This document shows positions 7,690 through 14,881 of a stretch of 18,616 nucleotides of DNA, in pieces (position 1 is the first letter of the stretch; each line of letters begins with the position of its first letter). Position numbers and translations under genes: made by a program. The stretch is taken from NCBI GenBank assembly GCA_022574795.1, contig JACZRJ010000001.1, forward strand, positions 1-18,616. The letters run 5' to 3'. This DNA is from Patescibacteria group bacterium (GTDB lineage: Bacteria > Patescibacteriota > Andersenbacteria > UBA10190). Under the pieces are notes generated by a model, which was not told the origin of the DNA, made no database searches, and worked only from the letters and a program-made list of their open reading frames with translations.

Positions 7690-10131
7690 ATGGATCAACC
7701 AAAAAAACTTAAGGTCGTGCTTACCGGCGGTGGGACAGGCGGACATGTTTTGCCGCTCATTCCGCTGGCGCAGGCCCTCAAGGAAGTCTCCACTACCAGT
7801 ATTGAGTTGACGTTTATGGGGGTACTCGGTGCCGAGAGTGTCAAGCAGCTGAGGGCTGAGGGGATTGATTGCCTCGCAATTCCGAGTGGTAAATTGCGGC
7901 GATACTTTGATCTACGAACCGTCGTTGACCTACTCATTAAGCTACCAGTCGGGATTGGGTTGGCGCTCTGGCAGGTGGCTAAGCTTAAACCTCACGTCGC
8001 CGTCAGCAAGGGAGGCTTCGGCAGCCTGCCAACAGTCATTGCCTGCCGAGTGTTGGGTGTACCAATACTCCTGCACGAGTCCGACACAACTCCCGGATTA
8101 GCCAACCGAATTGCGGCGCGATTATCAGCGGTGATTGCTACGAGTTGGGCGCAAACCACCGAGACCTTGGCGCGCTTTGATGGCAGCGTCGTGCGAGTTG
8201 GCATACCGGTGCGAGCAGAGATTGGTGCTCAATCTTTAGGAGAAGCGAAGCAGGCCTGGAATTTGTCAGTTACAGATCCCGTCATATTAATTTTAGGCGG
8301 TAGCCAAGGAGCGCAGCAGCTCAATGATCTGGTCTTGACCACCTTGCCACAGCTGCTCAAGACGGCCTCAGTAATTCATATTACGGGCCCTGACAATCAT
8401 CAGGCTGTCTTGGCCCAATCAGCGTTGATCCCAGCGCAGACTACCTCCGAGCACAGGTATCTTTGCCTGCCATATCTAACTGATACGTTTGCCAGTGCTT
8501 TATCGAGTGCCGACGTGGTCGTGACGAGAGCTGGGGCAACAACCCTGGCTGAATTAGCGCGAACTGGTTCGGCGGCAATTTTGCTGCCCTTAGCTGGAGC
8601 AGCCGGCGGCCACCAAGCCAAAAATGCCGCCGTGCTTACTGAGGCCGGAGCAGCGATCACGCTGGAGGCTGACGTTGCGGCCAAGGACTTTGGCGAGCGG
8701 ATAGTTGCTCTGCTGCGTGATGACTTGGCTCGAGAAAGGCTAAGTAATCGAATAAAGCTATTTGATTATCCACGAGCCGCCAGCGTACTGGCCGCGTTAG
8801 CGCTACACCTGGGCGGGCAGAAGAGTGAGTTGGGTACTCTTCTGACTGCTAAGCAAGTGGGCATGATTGGAATTGGCGGCGCGGGCATGAGGGGCTTGGC
8901 CAATTTGTTGCAGCAAAGTGGTAAGCGAATAGTAGGAATTGATGCGCGGCACCAGCAGTTAGCCGGGGCCCGCGACCTGCAGCATTGCTCAATTGTCTCG
9001 GAGCAGAAGTTTACTGCCACAATGATGAAGGGTTGTGATGTTTTACTGTACTCAGATGCAATACCTAAGGAGCACAAGGTGCGGCAGCTAGCCAGAGCGC
9101 AGGGCCGGCCAGAGTTATCGTATCAACGCGCCCTGGGAATTTGGAGCTCACTTTTTAGGACAGTGGCGGTAACTGGAACCCATGGTAAATCTTCAACGGC
9201 GGCGCTGCTAGCGCAGGTGATTGGACAGGCCGGCCTACAACCAACGGTGTTGATTGGAGCCAGTGCTGTCAGCCTCAACGGATGCCATAGTCAGGCCGGC
9301 AACAATGCTCTGATGATAGTTGAGGCTGATGAATATCGTCGACACTTTCTTGAACTGCGACCGGATCATGTCGTGCTGACAAATATTGACTATGACCACC
9401 CCGACTATTTCGCTGACCTGGCTGAGGTAGTGGCTGCCTATACTGAGTTTCTTGAGCTGATCGAACCGCACGGTAGGGTGGTGATGACAACCGCCTCTTT
9501 AGTGCACTGGCCGGCTGATACGTCGTGGTCGAAAAGGGTCACGGTGCTCACTGAACCTGTCGCTTCACTGAAGGTACCGTTGCCGGGAGAACACATGAGG
9601 CAGAACGCTTGGCTGGCAATTACTATGGCAGAGCACCTGGGCGTGACTCGCCAGCAGGGCAAAAAGGCGGTGGCCGCATTTCCTGGGCTTAGCCGGAGGT
9701 TTGAATTACTGGGTAGCTATGGCCAACGGAAGATTTACAGCGATTATGGTCACCATCCGACTGAGCTGGCCGCAACAATTGCTGCGGCAGCGACTACGGC
9801 GCCCCTGGATCAATGGCTCGTGCTGCTAGAACCTCATACTAGTAATCGACTCACTGCCTACTTCGATGCTTTTGTCGAGGTGTTAGCTGCGGGAGACTTT
9901 GGTGTTGTTGTACTACCCGTCTTTGCGGCTCGAGGAGAGACAAGCGATGACATGACTAAGACGAGCTTGCAGCTATGGCAGGCAATTAAAGAGCGAAAAA
10001 GTTCCTGCGTCTTGGCGGACAGTTTCACTGAGCTTCCGGAGGTGCTTGAGCAGGCGAAAAGTCACTACGAGCACGTCTTAGCCTTCACGGCTGGAGATCT
10101 TGATGACTACCTCAGGTCGCTTATTCGCTAG
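7690..10131 (+). CDS. Bifunctional MurG-MurC fusion protein
   Basis: One 813-residue frame encodes two enzymes. Residues 1 to about 372 are MurG, which adds GlcNAc to lipid I to form lipid II: GGGTGGHVLPLIPLAQAL, GGFGSLPTVIA, HESDTTPGLANR, LGGSQGAQQLN and RAGATTLAELA are all present; the usual DHQ near the UDP-GlcNAc site reads GHQ. After a short linker, residues from about 388 are MurC, the UDP-MurNAc:L-Ala ligase: GIGGAGMRGLA, SDAIP, the P-loop GTHGKSS (G496-S502), EADEYRR, TNIDYDHPDYF, RRFE, SDYGHHPTE and the EPHTSNR segment. The MurC HN motif reads HMRQN. Both domains look catalytically complete, unlike the MurD homologue upstream. MurG works at the membrane surface and MurC in the cytosol at the first peptide step, so the fusion may tether precursor synthesis to the membrane. 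Gene order (murD-ftsW-murG-murC) explains how two neighbours could fuse. The ATG at 7690 lacks a clear ribosome binding site. Confidence 0.93.
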   Translation: MDQPKKLKVVLTGGGTGGHVLPLIPLAQALKEVSTTSIELTFMGVLGAESVKQLRAEGIDCLAIPSGKLRRYFDLRTVVDLLIKLPVGIGLALWQVAKLKPHVAVSKGGFGSLPTVIACRVLGVPILLHESDTTPGLANRIAARLSAVIATSWAQTTETLARFDGSVVRVGIPVRAEIGAQSLGEAKQAWNLSVTDPVILILGGSQGAQQLNDLVLTTLPQLLKTASVIHITGPDNHQAVLAQSALIPAQTTSEHRYLCLPYLTDTFASALSSADVVVTRAGATTLAELARTGSAAILLPLAGAAGGHQAKNAAVLTEAGAAITLEADVAAKDFGERIVALLRDDLARERLSNRIKLFDYPRAASVLAALALHLGGQKSELGTLLTAKQVGMIGIGGAGMRGLANLLQQSGKRIVGIDARHQQLAGARDLQHCSIVSEQKFTATMMKGCDVLLYSDAIPKEHKVRQLARAQGRPELSYQRALGIWSSLFRTVAVTGTHGKSSTAALLAQVIGQAGLQPTVLIGASAVSLNGCHSQAGNNALMIVEADEYRRHFLELRPDHVVLTNIDYDHPDYFADLAEVVAAYTEFLELIEPHGRVVMTTASLVHWPADTSWSKRVTVLTEPVASLKVPLPGEHMRQNAWLAITMAEHLGVTRQQGKKAVAAFPGLSRRFELLGSYGQRKIYSDYGHHPTELAATIAAAATTAPLDQWLVLLEPHTSNRLTAYFDAFVEVLAAGDFGVVVLPVFAARGETSDDMTKTSLQLWQAIKERKSSCVLADSFTELPEVLEQAKSHYEHVLAFTAGDLDDYLRSLIR

Positions 10132-10224
10132 TTTTTGCCGATATTGTAGATAGGTTGTCGAAGCGCTAAAAAGGGTAGAGAAGCGAGAATGAGGCTATTA
10201 ACGGTGATAAATAAAGAAATATAG

Positions 10225-10239
10225 TTGACTAAAAGTCAA
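10225..10239. promoter_or_regulatory. Inverted repeat over the P1 -35 box, candidate operator
   Basis: TTGACT-AAA-AGTCAA is a perfect 6-base inverted repeat with a 3-base spacer, and its left arm is the -35 box itself. A regulator bound here would block P1. The downstream gene encodes a DNA-binding protein, so autoregulation is possible but is inference only. Confidence 0.4.
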
Positions 10240-10253
10240 TGTGCACCTATACT
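10225..10253 (+). promoter_or_regulatory. Sigma-70-type promoter P1 of the HARE-HTH regulator gene
   Basis: TTGACT (10225-10230) and TATACT (10248-10253) are exactly 17 bases apart, each one mismatch from consensus. Transcription would start near 10260, giving a leader of about 60 bases. TGTGCA occurs on both sides of the -10 (10240-10245 and 10255-10260). Confidence 0.7.
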
Positions 10254-10259
10254 ATGTGC

Positions 10260-10280
10260 AACACTCTTTGACATAGTGTT
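10260..10280. promoter_or_regulatory. Inverted repeat over the P2 -35 box, candidate operator
   Basis: AACACT (10260-10265) and AGTGTT (10275-10280) form a perfect 6-base inverted repeat with 9 bases between. It encloses the TTGACA at 10268-10273 and sits at the P1 start site. The arms differ in sequence from the P1 repeat, so the two need not bind the same protein. Confidence 0.35.
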
Positions 10281-10298
10281 TAATTGTGCTAGTAAGAT
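10268..10298 (+). promoter_or_regulatory. Possible second promoter P2
   Basis: A consensus TTGACA (10268-10273) is followed by TAAGAT (10293-10298) at 19 bases, longer than the preferred 17. A start near 10305 would leave a leader of only about 15 bases before the ATG at 10321, where no Shine-Dalgarno sequence is visible. Weaker than P1. Confidence 0.4.
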
Positions 10299-10320
10299 AC
10301 GTTACGTTAATTATCTTTTC

Positions 10321-11373
10321 ATGACTACTTCGCCCAAAACAACGATTAATATCATAGATCTTACCGACCAGGTGTTGGCGGTTCTTGATGCACGTTCTCG
10401 CGACGTAATCAGCAGGCGCTACGGGATCAAGAATGGTCAAAGCGAGACGCTGGAAGGGATTGGTAAGGATTATGGTATCACTCGGGAACGTGTTCGCCAG
10501 ATTCAATCTCAGGCGAAGCGTGCCTTGGTTGATTTGGCGGACTTGATGGGACCGGTGACGGAATTGTATGCCGAGGTCTTTAAGCAGCACGGCGGTATCT
10601 TAAGTGAAGCGGAAGCAACGAGGTTGATCGCTGAACGCTTTGAGCAGGAATTGCCGCATACGGCTTATGTGACCTTTTACTTAGATATCCTACCACCATA
10701 TCGATACGTGACTCGCAGTGATCACTTCGATCCGCACTGGCTGCATCCTGAATTGGTTGCGCCAGAGGCCGAGACTGTGGTGGCCGGCGCCCAAACAATC
10801 TTACGAAGAAAAAAGCACCCCTTGGATCAGGCGATGTTGTTTGAAGCAATTCGGGTTGAGCTAGCCGCTAGTGAGCAAACGCTGCCTGACGAGTATCTCT
10901 ACGCGCGCCTGATGGCTAGTAAGCCAGTGAAGCGAAGCGCCTTCGGTGAGTGGGGCTTGAGTGACTGGGCTGAAACATCTCCGCGGGGAGTTGGCGACAA
11001 GGCTTATGCAATCCTGCGACGACATGGCAAACCTGAACACTTTACCGCAATTTGCGAGATGATTAACGAGGCAGCTTTTGATCATAAACAAGCTAACCCC
11101 CAAACAGTTCATAACGAGTTGATTAAGGATGAGCGCTTCGTCTTGGTGGGTCGCGGCTTATATGGTCTAGTCGATTGGGGCTTTATTTCCGGTACGGTAG
11201 CTGATGTTATAGAATCGCTGTTGGCTAAAGCCGATAAGCCTCTGAGTCGTGAAGAAGTAATCAAACAGGTATTGGCTCAGCGACAGGTTAAAAAGAATAC
11301 TATTCTCCTTGGTTTGCAAAACCCAAAACGATTTGTCAGGACTGAGGGAGACAGCTATACCCTCCGTTCGTAA
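10321..11373 (+). CDS. Sigma region 4-like and HARE-HTH domain DNA-binding regulator
   Basis: A 350-residue putative transcription factor. Residues about 22-72 match sigma-70 region 4: a ...RSRDVISRRYGI segment followed by TLEGIGKDYGITRERVRQIQ, whose recognition helix (T54-I61) is the part that reads the -35 box in true sigma factors. There is no region 2, so it cannot work as a normal sigma factor. Residues about 228-290 match the HARE-HTH winged helix known from the RNA polymerase delta subunit (AYAILRRHGKPEHF ... GRGLYGLVDWG), and a further winged-helix-like segment ends the protein. Such combinations are annotated in CPR genomes as sigma-like or delta-like HTH proteins; their role is unknown. 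The start at ATG 10321 is preferred: the 32 codons upstream in frame overlap promoters P1 and P2 and look non-coding. It has its own promoters and terminator, so it is a single-gene unit. Confidence 0.85.
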   Translation: MTTSPKTTINIIDLTDQVLAVLDARSRDVISRRYGIKNGQSETLEGIGKDYGITRERVRQIQSQAKRALVDLADLMGPVTELYAEVFKQHGGILSEAEATRLIAERFEQELPHTAYVTFYLDILPPYRYVTRSDHFDPHWLHPELVAPEAETVVAGAQTILRRKKHPLDQAMLFEAIRVELAASEQTLPDEYLYARLMASKPVKRSAFGEWGLSDWAETSPRGVGDKAYAILRRHGKPEHFTAICEMINEAAFDHKQANPQTVHNELIKDERFVLVGRGLYGLVDWGFISGTVADVIESLLAKADKPLSREEVIKQVLAQRQVKKNTILLGLQNPKRFVRTEGDSYTLRS

Positions 11374-11395
11374 TTACTCTCTTTGAAGAGACAGG

Positions 11396-11422
11396 AAAGC
11401 ACCCCGTACTCGGGGTGCTTTT
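11396..11422 (+). terminator. Intrinsic terminator of the regulator gene
   Basis: An 11-base perfect stem (AAAGCACCCCG with CGGGGTGCTTT) closes a 4-base TACT loop and runs into TTTT. It lies 22 bases after the stop codon of the regulator gene. It is a textbook rho-independent terminator, and partly symmetric, so it could also stop transcription from the other side. Confidence 0.9.
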
Positions 11423-11536
11423 AGATATCTGCTTAAAAGCCTTCAGCTTGAGCAAAATGGGTAACAGTCTCCGATTCTTTTGTGGCCGGAAAAGTCCCTG
11501 GCAGCCATGATAGTGAGGGGTTTAGCTCTACTGAGT
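11423..11536. other. Non-coding spacer between terminator and repeats
   Basis: The gap between the regulator stop and the next gene is 337 bases. After the terminator, this first part shows no convincing promoter, RNA gene or ORF. The rest of the gap is taken up by the repeat cluster and a -10-like box close to the next start codon. Confidence 0.6.
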
Positions 11537-11674
11537 CGCCCTGCTGAGGGCACCCTACGACTCGCTTCGCTGCGGCTCGCTGGCACCCTACGACTCGCTT
11601 CGCTGCGCCCTGCCTCAGCAGGGTTTCGCACCGTTGAGACGGTGTTTGCGCTGCGGCTTAGTTGCGGCTTAGCT
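11537..11674 (+). repeat. Modular palindromic repeat cluster, copy A
   Basis: Modules in order: a CCCTGCTGAGG half-palindrome; two tandem copies of a 26-base unit starting GGCACCCTACGACTCGC (11549-11574 and 11582-11607, period 33); the palindrome CCCTGCCTCAGCAGGG (11608-11623); a CACCG/CGGTG hairpin with loop TTGAGA (11629-11644); and a tail holding TGCGGCTTAG twice (11652-11661, 11663-11672). The same modules recur in clusters B and C. A 25-base stretch (11539-11563) is identical to 15605-15629, and a 29-base stretch from 11645 is identical in reverse complement to part of cluster B. No transposase is linked to it. Confidence 0.9.
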
Positions 11675-11694
11675 GTGGGACTTGGTAATTGAGG

Positions 11695-11700
11695 TATACT
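11695..11700 (+). promoter_or_regulatory. -10-like TATACT close to the start of the membrane protein gene
   Basis: TATACT lies 10 bases before the ATG at 11711, with no good -35 at 16-18 bases upstream. If used, the transcript would start near 11707 and be almost leaderless, losing most of the AAGGAA (11703-11708) that would otherwise be the ribosome binding site. The two signals may be alternatives or one may be chance. Confidence 0.3.
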
Positions 11701-11710
11701 AGAAGGAAAT

Positions 11711-13000
11711 ATGCAGCATGGAGTGCAAACATTTTTTGAGGTTGTGTCGCAGTATGCGGGTGGAATCTTGATCGGGGGCTGGTTGCTGATTCTTTTTTTC
11801 ACGCTGTGGATCACCTGGGAGACGTATCGATATTTGAAACAGGTTGATTTTTTTGCAGCGCTACAATGGACCTTCTTGCAGATCCTCCTACCAGACGATG
11901 CTGAGCAAACACCTAAAGCAATGGAGAATGCCATTGAAGTTTGGGGTGGCATTCATAAAGACCCTGATCTAATCGAAGAACTTTTCGAAGGCTACATGCT
12001 ACCGTGGTACAGCTGCGAGCTGCAATGTACCCGAGAGCGAGCTCGCTACATCATGGTCGTGCCCACGCCGCAGGCTAAATTTTTCGAGGGTGTTATTTAC
12101 GGGCAGTACCCGACGGCAGAAATAAAAGAGGTTGAAGATTATACCTTGGAATTTGACTATCAAGACCTGGAGAAGAAATTTGATCTCTATGGTACGGAGA
12201 TACATTTGTCAGAGGATGATATTTATCCGATCCGGACCTACCGCGAGTTTGAAGATACCTTGGCCGAGGATGATCGTTTCATTGATCCCCATCAAGCCTT
12301 AGTGGAGGCTTTCACGAACATTGAGGAGGGTGAGCAATTTTGGATACAAATATTAATAAAGCCGGTTGCTCACAAGACTATCACCAAGTGGGCTGAGCGG
12401 GGACAAAAAGCAATAGGTGAAATTGCCGGGGTCGAGCAAACTAAGACCCCAGGAATATTGTCAGGCCTGGTTGAACAGGTAACTCATCTGCCAGGTGATA
12501 TGGTGGAGGCAGTGGTATGGGGTCCGGCCGGACCGAAGGATAAACAGAAGGATAGTGTTAGCTTTAGGATTCATGACCCGGCTCAGGATGCGGCGATGAA
12601 AGGCATTCTGCAGAAAATTTCGCGCACGGGTTTTAAAACAAAGATGCGGGTGATTCATATTGCGCCGGCGGATAAATTGAATAAGCCTAATATTTCTAAG
12701 GCCATTGGAGCTTTCAAACAATTTAATACCTACAACCTAAATAGTCTGATGCCCGATCCGGCAACCAAGACTAACGGGCCCAATTATATTTTGAAGCAGA
12801 CCAGGCGCAAATTCCGCAAGCGAGTGATGTTGCTTAATTTTCAGTGGCGAGACTTCTGGGGTGACTTATCTGGGCAAATGCTTACGGCTGAGGAATTAGC
12901 CACGCTTTATCACTTCCCCATCAAGTACGTTAAGGCACCAGCGATTGAACGAGGCACAGCGGGCCTTAGCAGTCCGCCTGAAAATGTGCCATATGTTTAG
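11711..13000 (+). CDS. Membrane-anchored partner protein of the TraD-like ATPase, function unknown
   Basis: A 429-residue protein with one clear trans-membrane helix near the N-terminus (about residues 17-36, GGILIGGWLLILFFTLWI) and a large soluble part. Recognisable stretches are RARYIMVVPTPQAKFFEGVI, QYPTAEIKEVEDYT and FWIQILIKP. These resemble proteins commonly found just upstream of TraD/HerA-like ATPases in CPR genomes, where no function is proven; this match is from memory. A proline/glycine-containing middle (about 240-285) links two alpha/beta parts. The ATPase gene starts 35 bases downstream, so the two probably form an operon and a membrane complex, with this protein as the anchor or docking platform. 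AAGGAA sits three bases before the ATG, closer than usual. Confidence 0.75.
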   Translation: MQHGVQTFFEVVSQYAGGILIGGWLLILFFTLWITWETYRYLKQVDFFAALQWTFLQILLPDDAEQTPKAMENAIEVWGGIHKDPDLIEELFEGYMLPWYSCELQCTRERARYIMVVPTPQAKFFEGVIYGQYPTAEIKEVEDYTLEFDYQDLEKKFDLYGTEIHLSEDDIYPIRTYREFEDTLAEDDRFIDPHQALVEAFTNIEEGEQFWIQILIKPVAHKTITKWAERGQKAIGEIAGVEQTKTPGILSGLVEQVTHLPGDMVEAVVWGPAGPKDKQKDSVSFRIHDPAQDAAMKGILQKISRTGFKTKMRVIHIAPADKLNKPNISKAIGAFKQFNTYNLNSLMPDPATKTNGPNYILKQTRRKFRKRVMLLNFQWRDFWGDLSGQMLTAEELATLYHFPIKYVKAPAIERGTAGLSSPPENVPYV

Positions 13001-13035
13001 GCTGGCACAGTAAGGAAGTATAAAAATATCGAACT

Positions 13036-14859
13036 ATGGCAGAAAAGATCACAGTGTTGGGACAAACTAGCTTTCGGGGACAGAACCGCACGTTTGGTAT
13101 CTACCCTGATGACCAGCGACGACACATCTACGTCATCGGAAAAACGGGTGTGGGAAAGTCAACTTTGTTGGAGAACATGATTGCCCAGGACATTGTCAAC
13201 GGTAGGGGTGTCTGTTTTATTGATCCACATGGAGACGCCGTGGAATCCTTGCTTGATGCTATACCGCCTAGTCGGATCAACGATGTGGTTTATTTTGACC
13301 CGTCGGACATCGATAACCCGGTAGCGTTTAATATTCTGGAGGCTACTGATCCGGCTTATAAGTATCTCGTTGCCTCCGGTCTGGTCAGCTCGCTGAAGAA
13401 AATCTGGGCTGATTCTTGGGGTCCGCGGCTGGAATATATTTTACGTAATACGATTCTTGGGCTACTAGATTATCCCGACAGCACGGTGATGGGTATTTTG
13501 CGCATGTTGTCGGATAGCGCTTATCGCAAGAAGGTGGTCAGTAGCATTCAAGATCCAGTCGTTAAAGCTTTTTGGGTAAATGAATTTGCTCAATATAATG
13601 AGCGCTTTCGCACTGAGGCGATTTCTCCTATTCAAAACAAAGTTGGACAATTGCTCTCATCTTCCATTATTCGCAATATCGTGTCGCAGCCGAAGAGCAC
13701 TATTGATATGCATGATATTATGAATAATGGAAAAATTTTGCTGATTAATGTTTCCAAAGGAAAAATAGGAGAAGATAATTCGGCCCTGTTGGGGGCAATG
13801 ATAATCAATCGTATTCAACTGGCGGCTATGGATCGAGCCTCTATTCCTGAGGAGGAGCGCCGAGATTTCTATCTCTACGTCGACGAGTTTCAGAATTTTG
13901 CTACCGAATCGTTTGCTCATATCCTCTCGGAGGCCAGAAAATATCGGCTCAACCTAACCATGGCACATCAGTATGTTGCCCAAATGGAGGAAGAGGTGCG
14001 CGATGCAGTGTTTGGTAATATCGGCTCGCTCATTTCTTTTCGAGTTGGCGCGGCTGATGCTGAATATTTGGAAAAGGAGTTCGCGCCGGTCTTCACCGAG
14101 ACTGATTTAGTCAATCTGGCTAAGTATAATGCCTATATCAAGCTGATGATAAACGGGATCGCGAGTAAGCCCTTCAGCATGGTGACGCTGCCGCCCGACA
14201 TGGAAAAATTTGGTCGGGGTGAAGATGTGCGGCGGGTGTCACGAGAGCGATATGGCCGTAGACGAGAACTAGTAGAGGAAAAAATTATTCGTTGGAGTGG
14301 GTTGGCGCTTGGCGGGAAGGACGAGGAGGAGAGGCAGGAAGAGCCAGCGCCAAGGCAGGGGACGCCCCGAGCGCGGGCACGCACCTCGGTTGCGAAGCCC
14401 CACAAACCGATTCAAAGCAAAGACGTTGAGGATATTACCTTGGCAACTTCGGCAGAAGAAATAACAAATTTGGCTGAGGCCTTGAAGGCTGATCAGACAC
14501 AACGAGGTCGAGGCACTAGCGAAGAGCGAAAAATGTACCGCGTAACCTGCTCGCGGTGTGGTGATTTGACGGATGTGCCGTTTGAGCCAGATCCGGATAA
14601 GGAAGTCTATTGCAAAGACTGCTTAGCAATCGTTCGGGCCGCCAAGAAGAATGAGGTGCCAGAGAGCCCGGTGGGCTCAGGTGAGCTTAAGGGTGCCTCA
14701 GCAGGGCTGAGTAAACGAAACCCTGCGGATAAGGCTAAGCCGCAACTAAGCCGCAGCGCAAACCCCGTCTCAACGGGGCGCAAACCCTTTACCATGCCTC
14801 AGCAGGGCGGTCCACAGCGTTTTTCTGGACCGGTTCCACCGGCAAGGGACAAGACGTAG
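13036..14859 (+). CDS. TraD/VirD4-like coupling ATPase with C-terminal zinc ribbon
   Basis: A 607-residue hexameric-type DNA-pumping ATPase of the VirD4/TraD/HerA group. The Walker A motif is GKTGVGKS (residues 35-42), followed by CFIDPHGD; the Walker B is LYVDEFQNF (D283, E284), followed by SEARKYRLNLTMAHQ, typical of the TraD C-terminal AAA domain. After about residue 420 a charged linker leads to a zinc ribbon, CSRC (C505, C508) and CKDC (C526, C529). The last part of the tail, about residues 552-592, is encoded by palindromic repeat cluster B read in reverse and looks disordered. The protein has no trans-membrane segment of its own, unlike VirD4, so the upstream membrane protein may anchor it. 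No relaxase, VirB4 or pilus gene is present nearby. DNA export, uptake or segregation are all possible. Confidence 0.88.
   Translation: MAEKITVLGQTSFRGQNRTFGIYPDDQRRHIYVIGKTGVGKSTLLENMIAQDIVNGRGVCFIDPHGDAVESLLDAIPPSRINDVVYFDPSDIDNPVAFNILEATDPAYKYLVASGLVSSLKKIWADSWGPRLEYILRNTILGLLDYPDSTVMGILRMLSDSAYRKKVVSSIQDPVVKAFWVNEFAQYNERFRTEAISPIQNKVGQLLSSSIIRNIVSQPKSTIDMHDIMNNGKILLINVSKGKIGEDNSALLGAMIINRIQLAAMDRASIPEEERRDFYLYVDEFQNFATESFAHILSEARKYRLNLTMAHQYVAQMEEEVRDAVFGNIGSLISFRVGAADAEYLEKEFAPVFTETDLVNLAKYNAYIKLMINGIASKPFSMVTLPPDMEKFGRGEDVRRVSRERYGRRRELVEEKIIRWSGLALGGKDEEERQEEPAPRQGTPRARARTSVAKPHKPIQSKDVEDITLATSAEEITNLAEALKADQTQRGRGTSEERKMYRVTCSRCGDLTDVPFEPDPDKEVYCKDCLAIVRAAKKNEVPESPVGSGELKGASAGLSKRNPADKAKPQLSRSANPVSTGRKPFTMPQQGGPQRFSGPVPPARDKT
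14686..14810 (-). repeat. Modular palindromic repeat cluster, copy B, inside the ATPase gene
   Basis: Read on the minus strand, this stretch has the same modules as cluster A: CCTGCTGAGGC pieces at both ends, the CCCCG/CGGGG hairpin with loop TTGAGA (14763-14778), and the TGCGGCTTAG tandem tail (14731-14762). On the plus strand it is in frame and encodes a basic, Ser/Pro-rich tail of the ATPase. The 26-base GGCACCC unit is absent here. It contributes no stop codon to the ATPase frame. Confidence 0.88.
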
Positions 14860-14869
14860 TACACTGGTG

Positions 14870-14875
14870 AAAGGA
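14870..14875 (+). promoter_or_regulatory. Ribosome binding site that sets the LOG gene start
   Basis: AAAGGA lies six bases before the ATG at 14882. This favours that ATG over the in-frame GTG at 14867, which overlaps the site. Confidence 0.7.
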
Positions 14876-14881
14876 ATAGCT

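Noticed and set aside
10225..10320. A 32-codon N-terminal extension of the HARE-HTH regulator
   Set aside because: It coincides with promoter P1, P2 and two inverted repeats, and starts from a TTG that is the -35 box.
11549..11607. Possible CRISPR array in the repeat clusters
   Set aside because: Only two or three units per cluster, periods of 33 and 27 bases that leave almost no spacer, and no cas genes.
11443..11952. A 169-codon minus-strand frame across the gap and the start of the membrane protein gene
   Set aside because: Its first and last parts are antisense to a convincing gene or spacer, and the middle is a low-complexity peptide (SEASRRVP repeated) produced by repeat cluster A. 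No family match or ribosome binding site.
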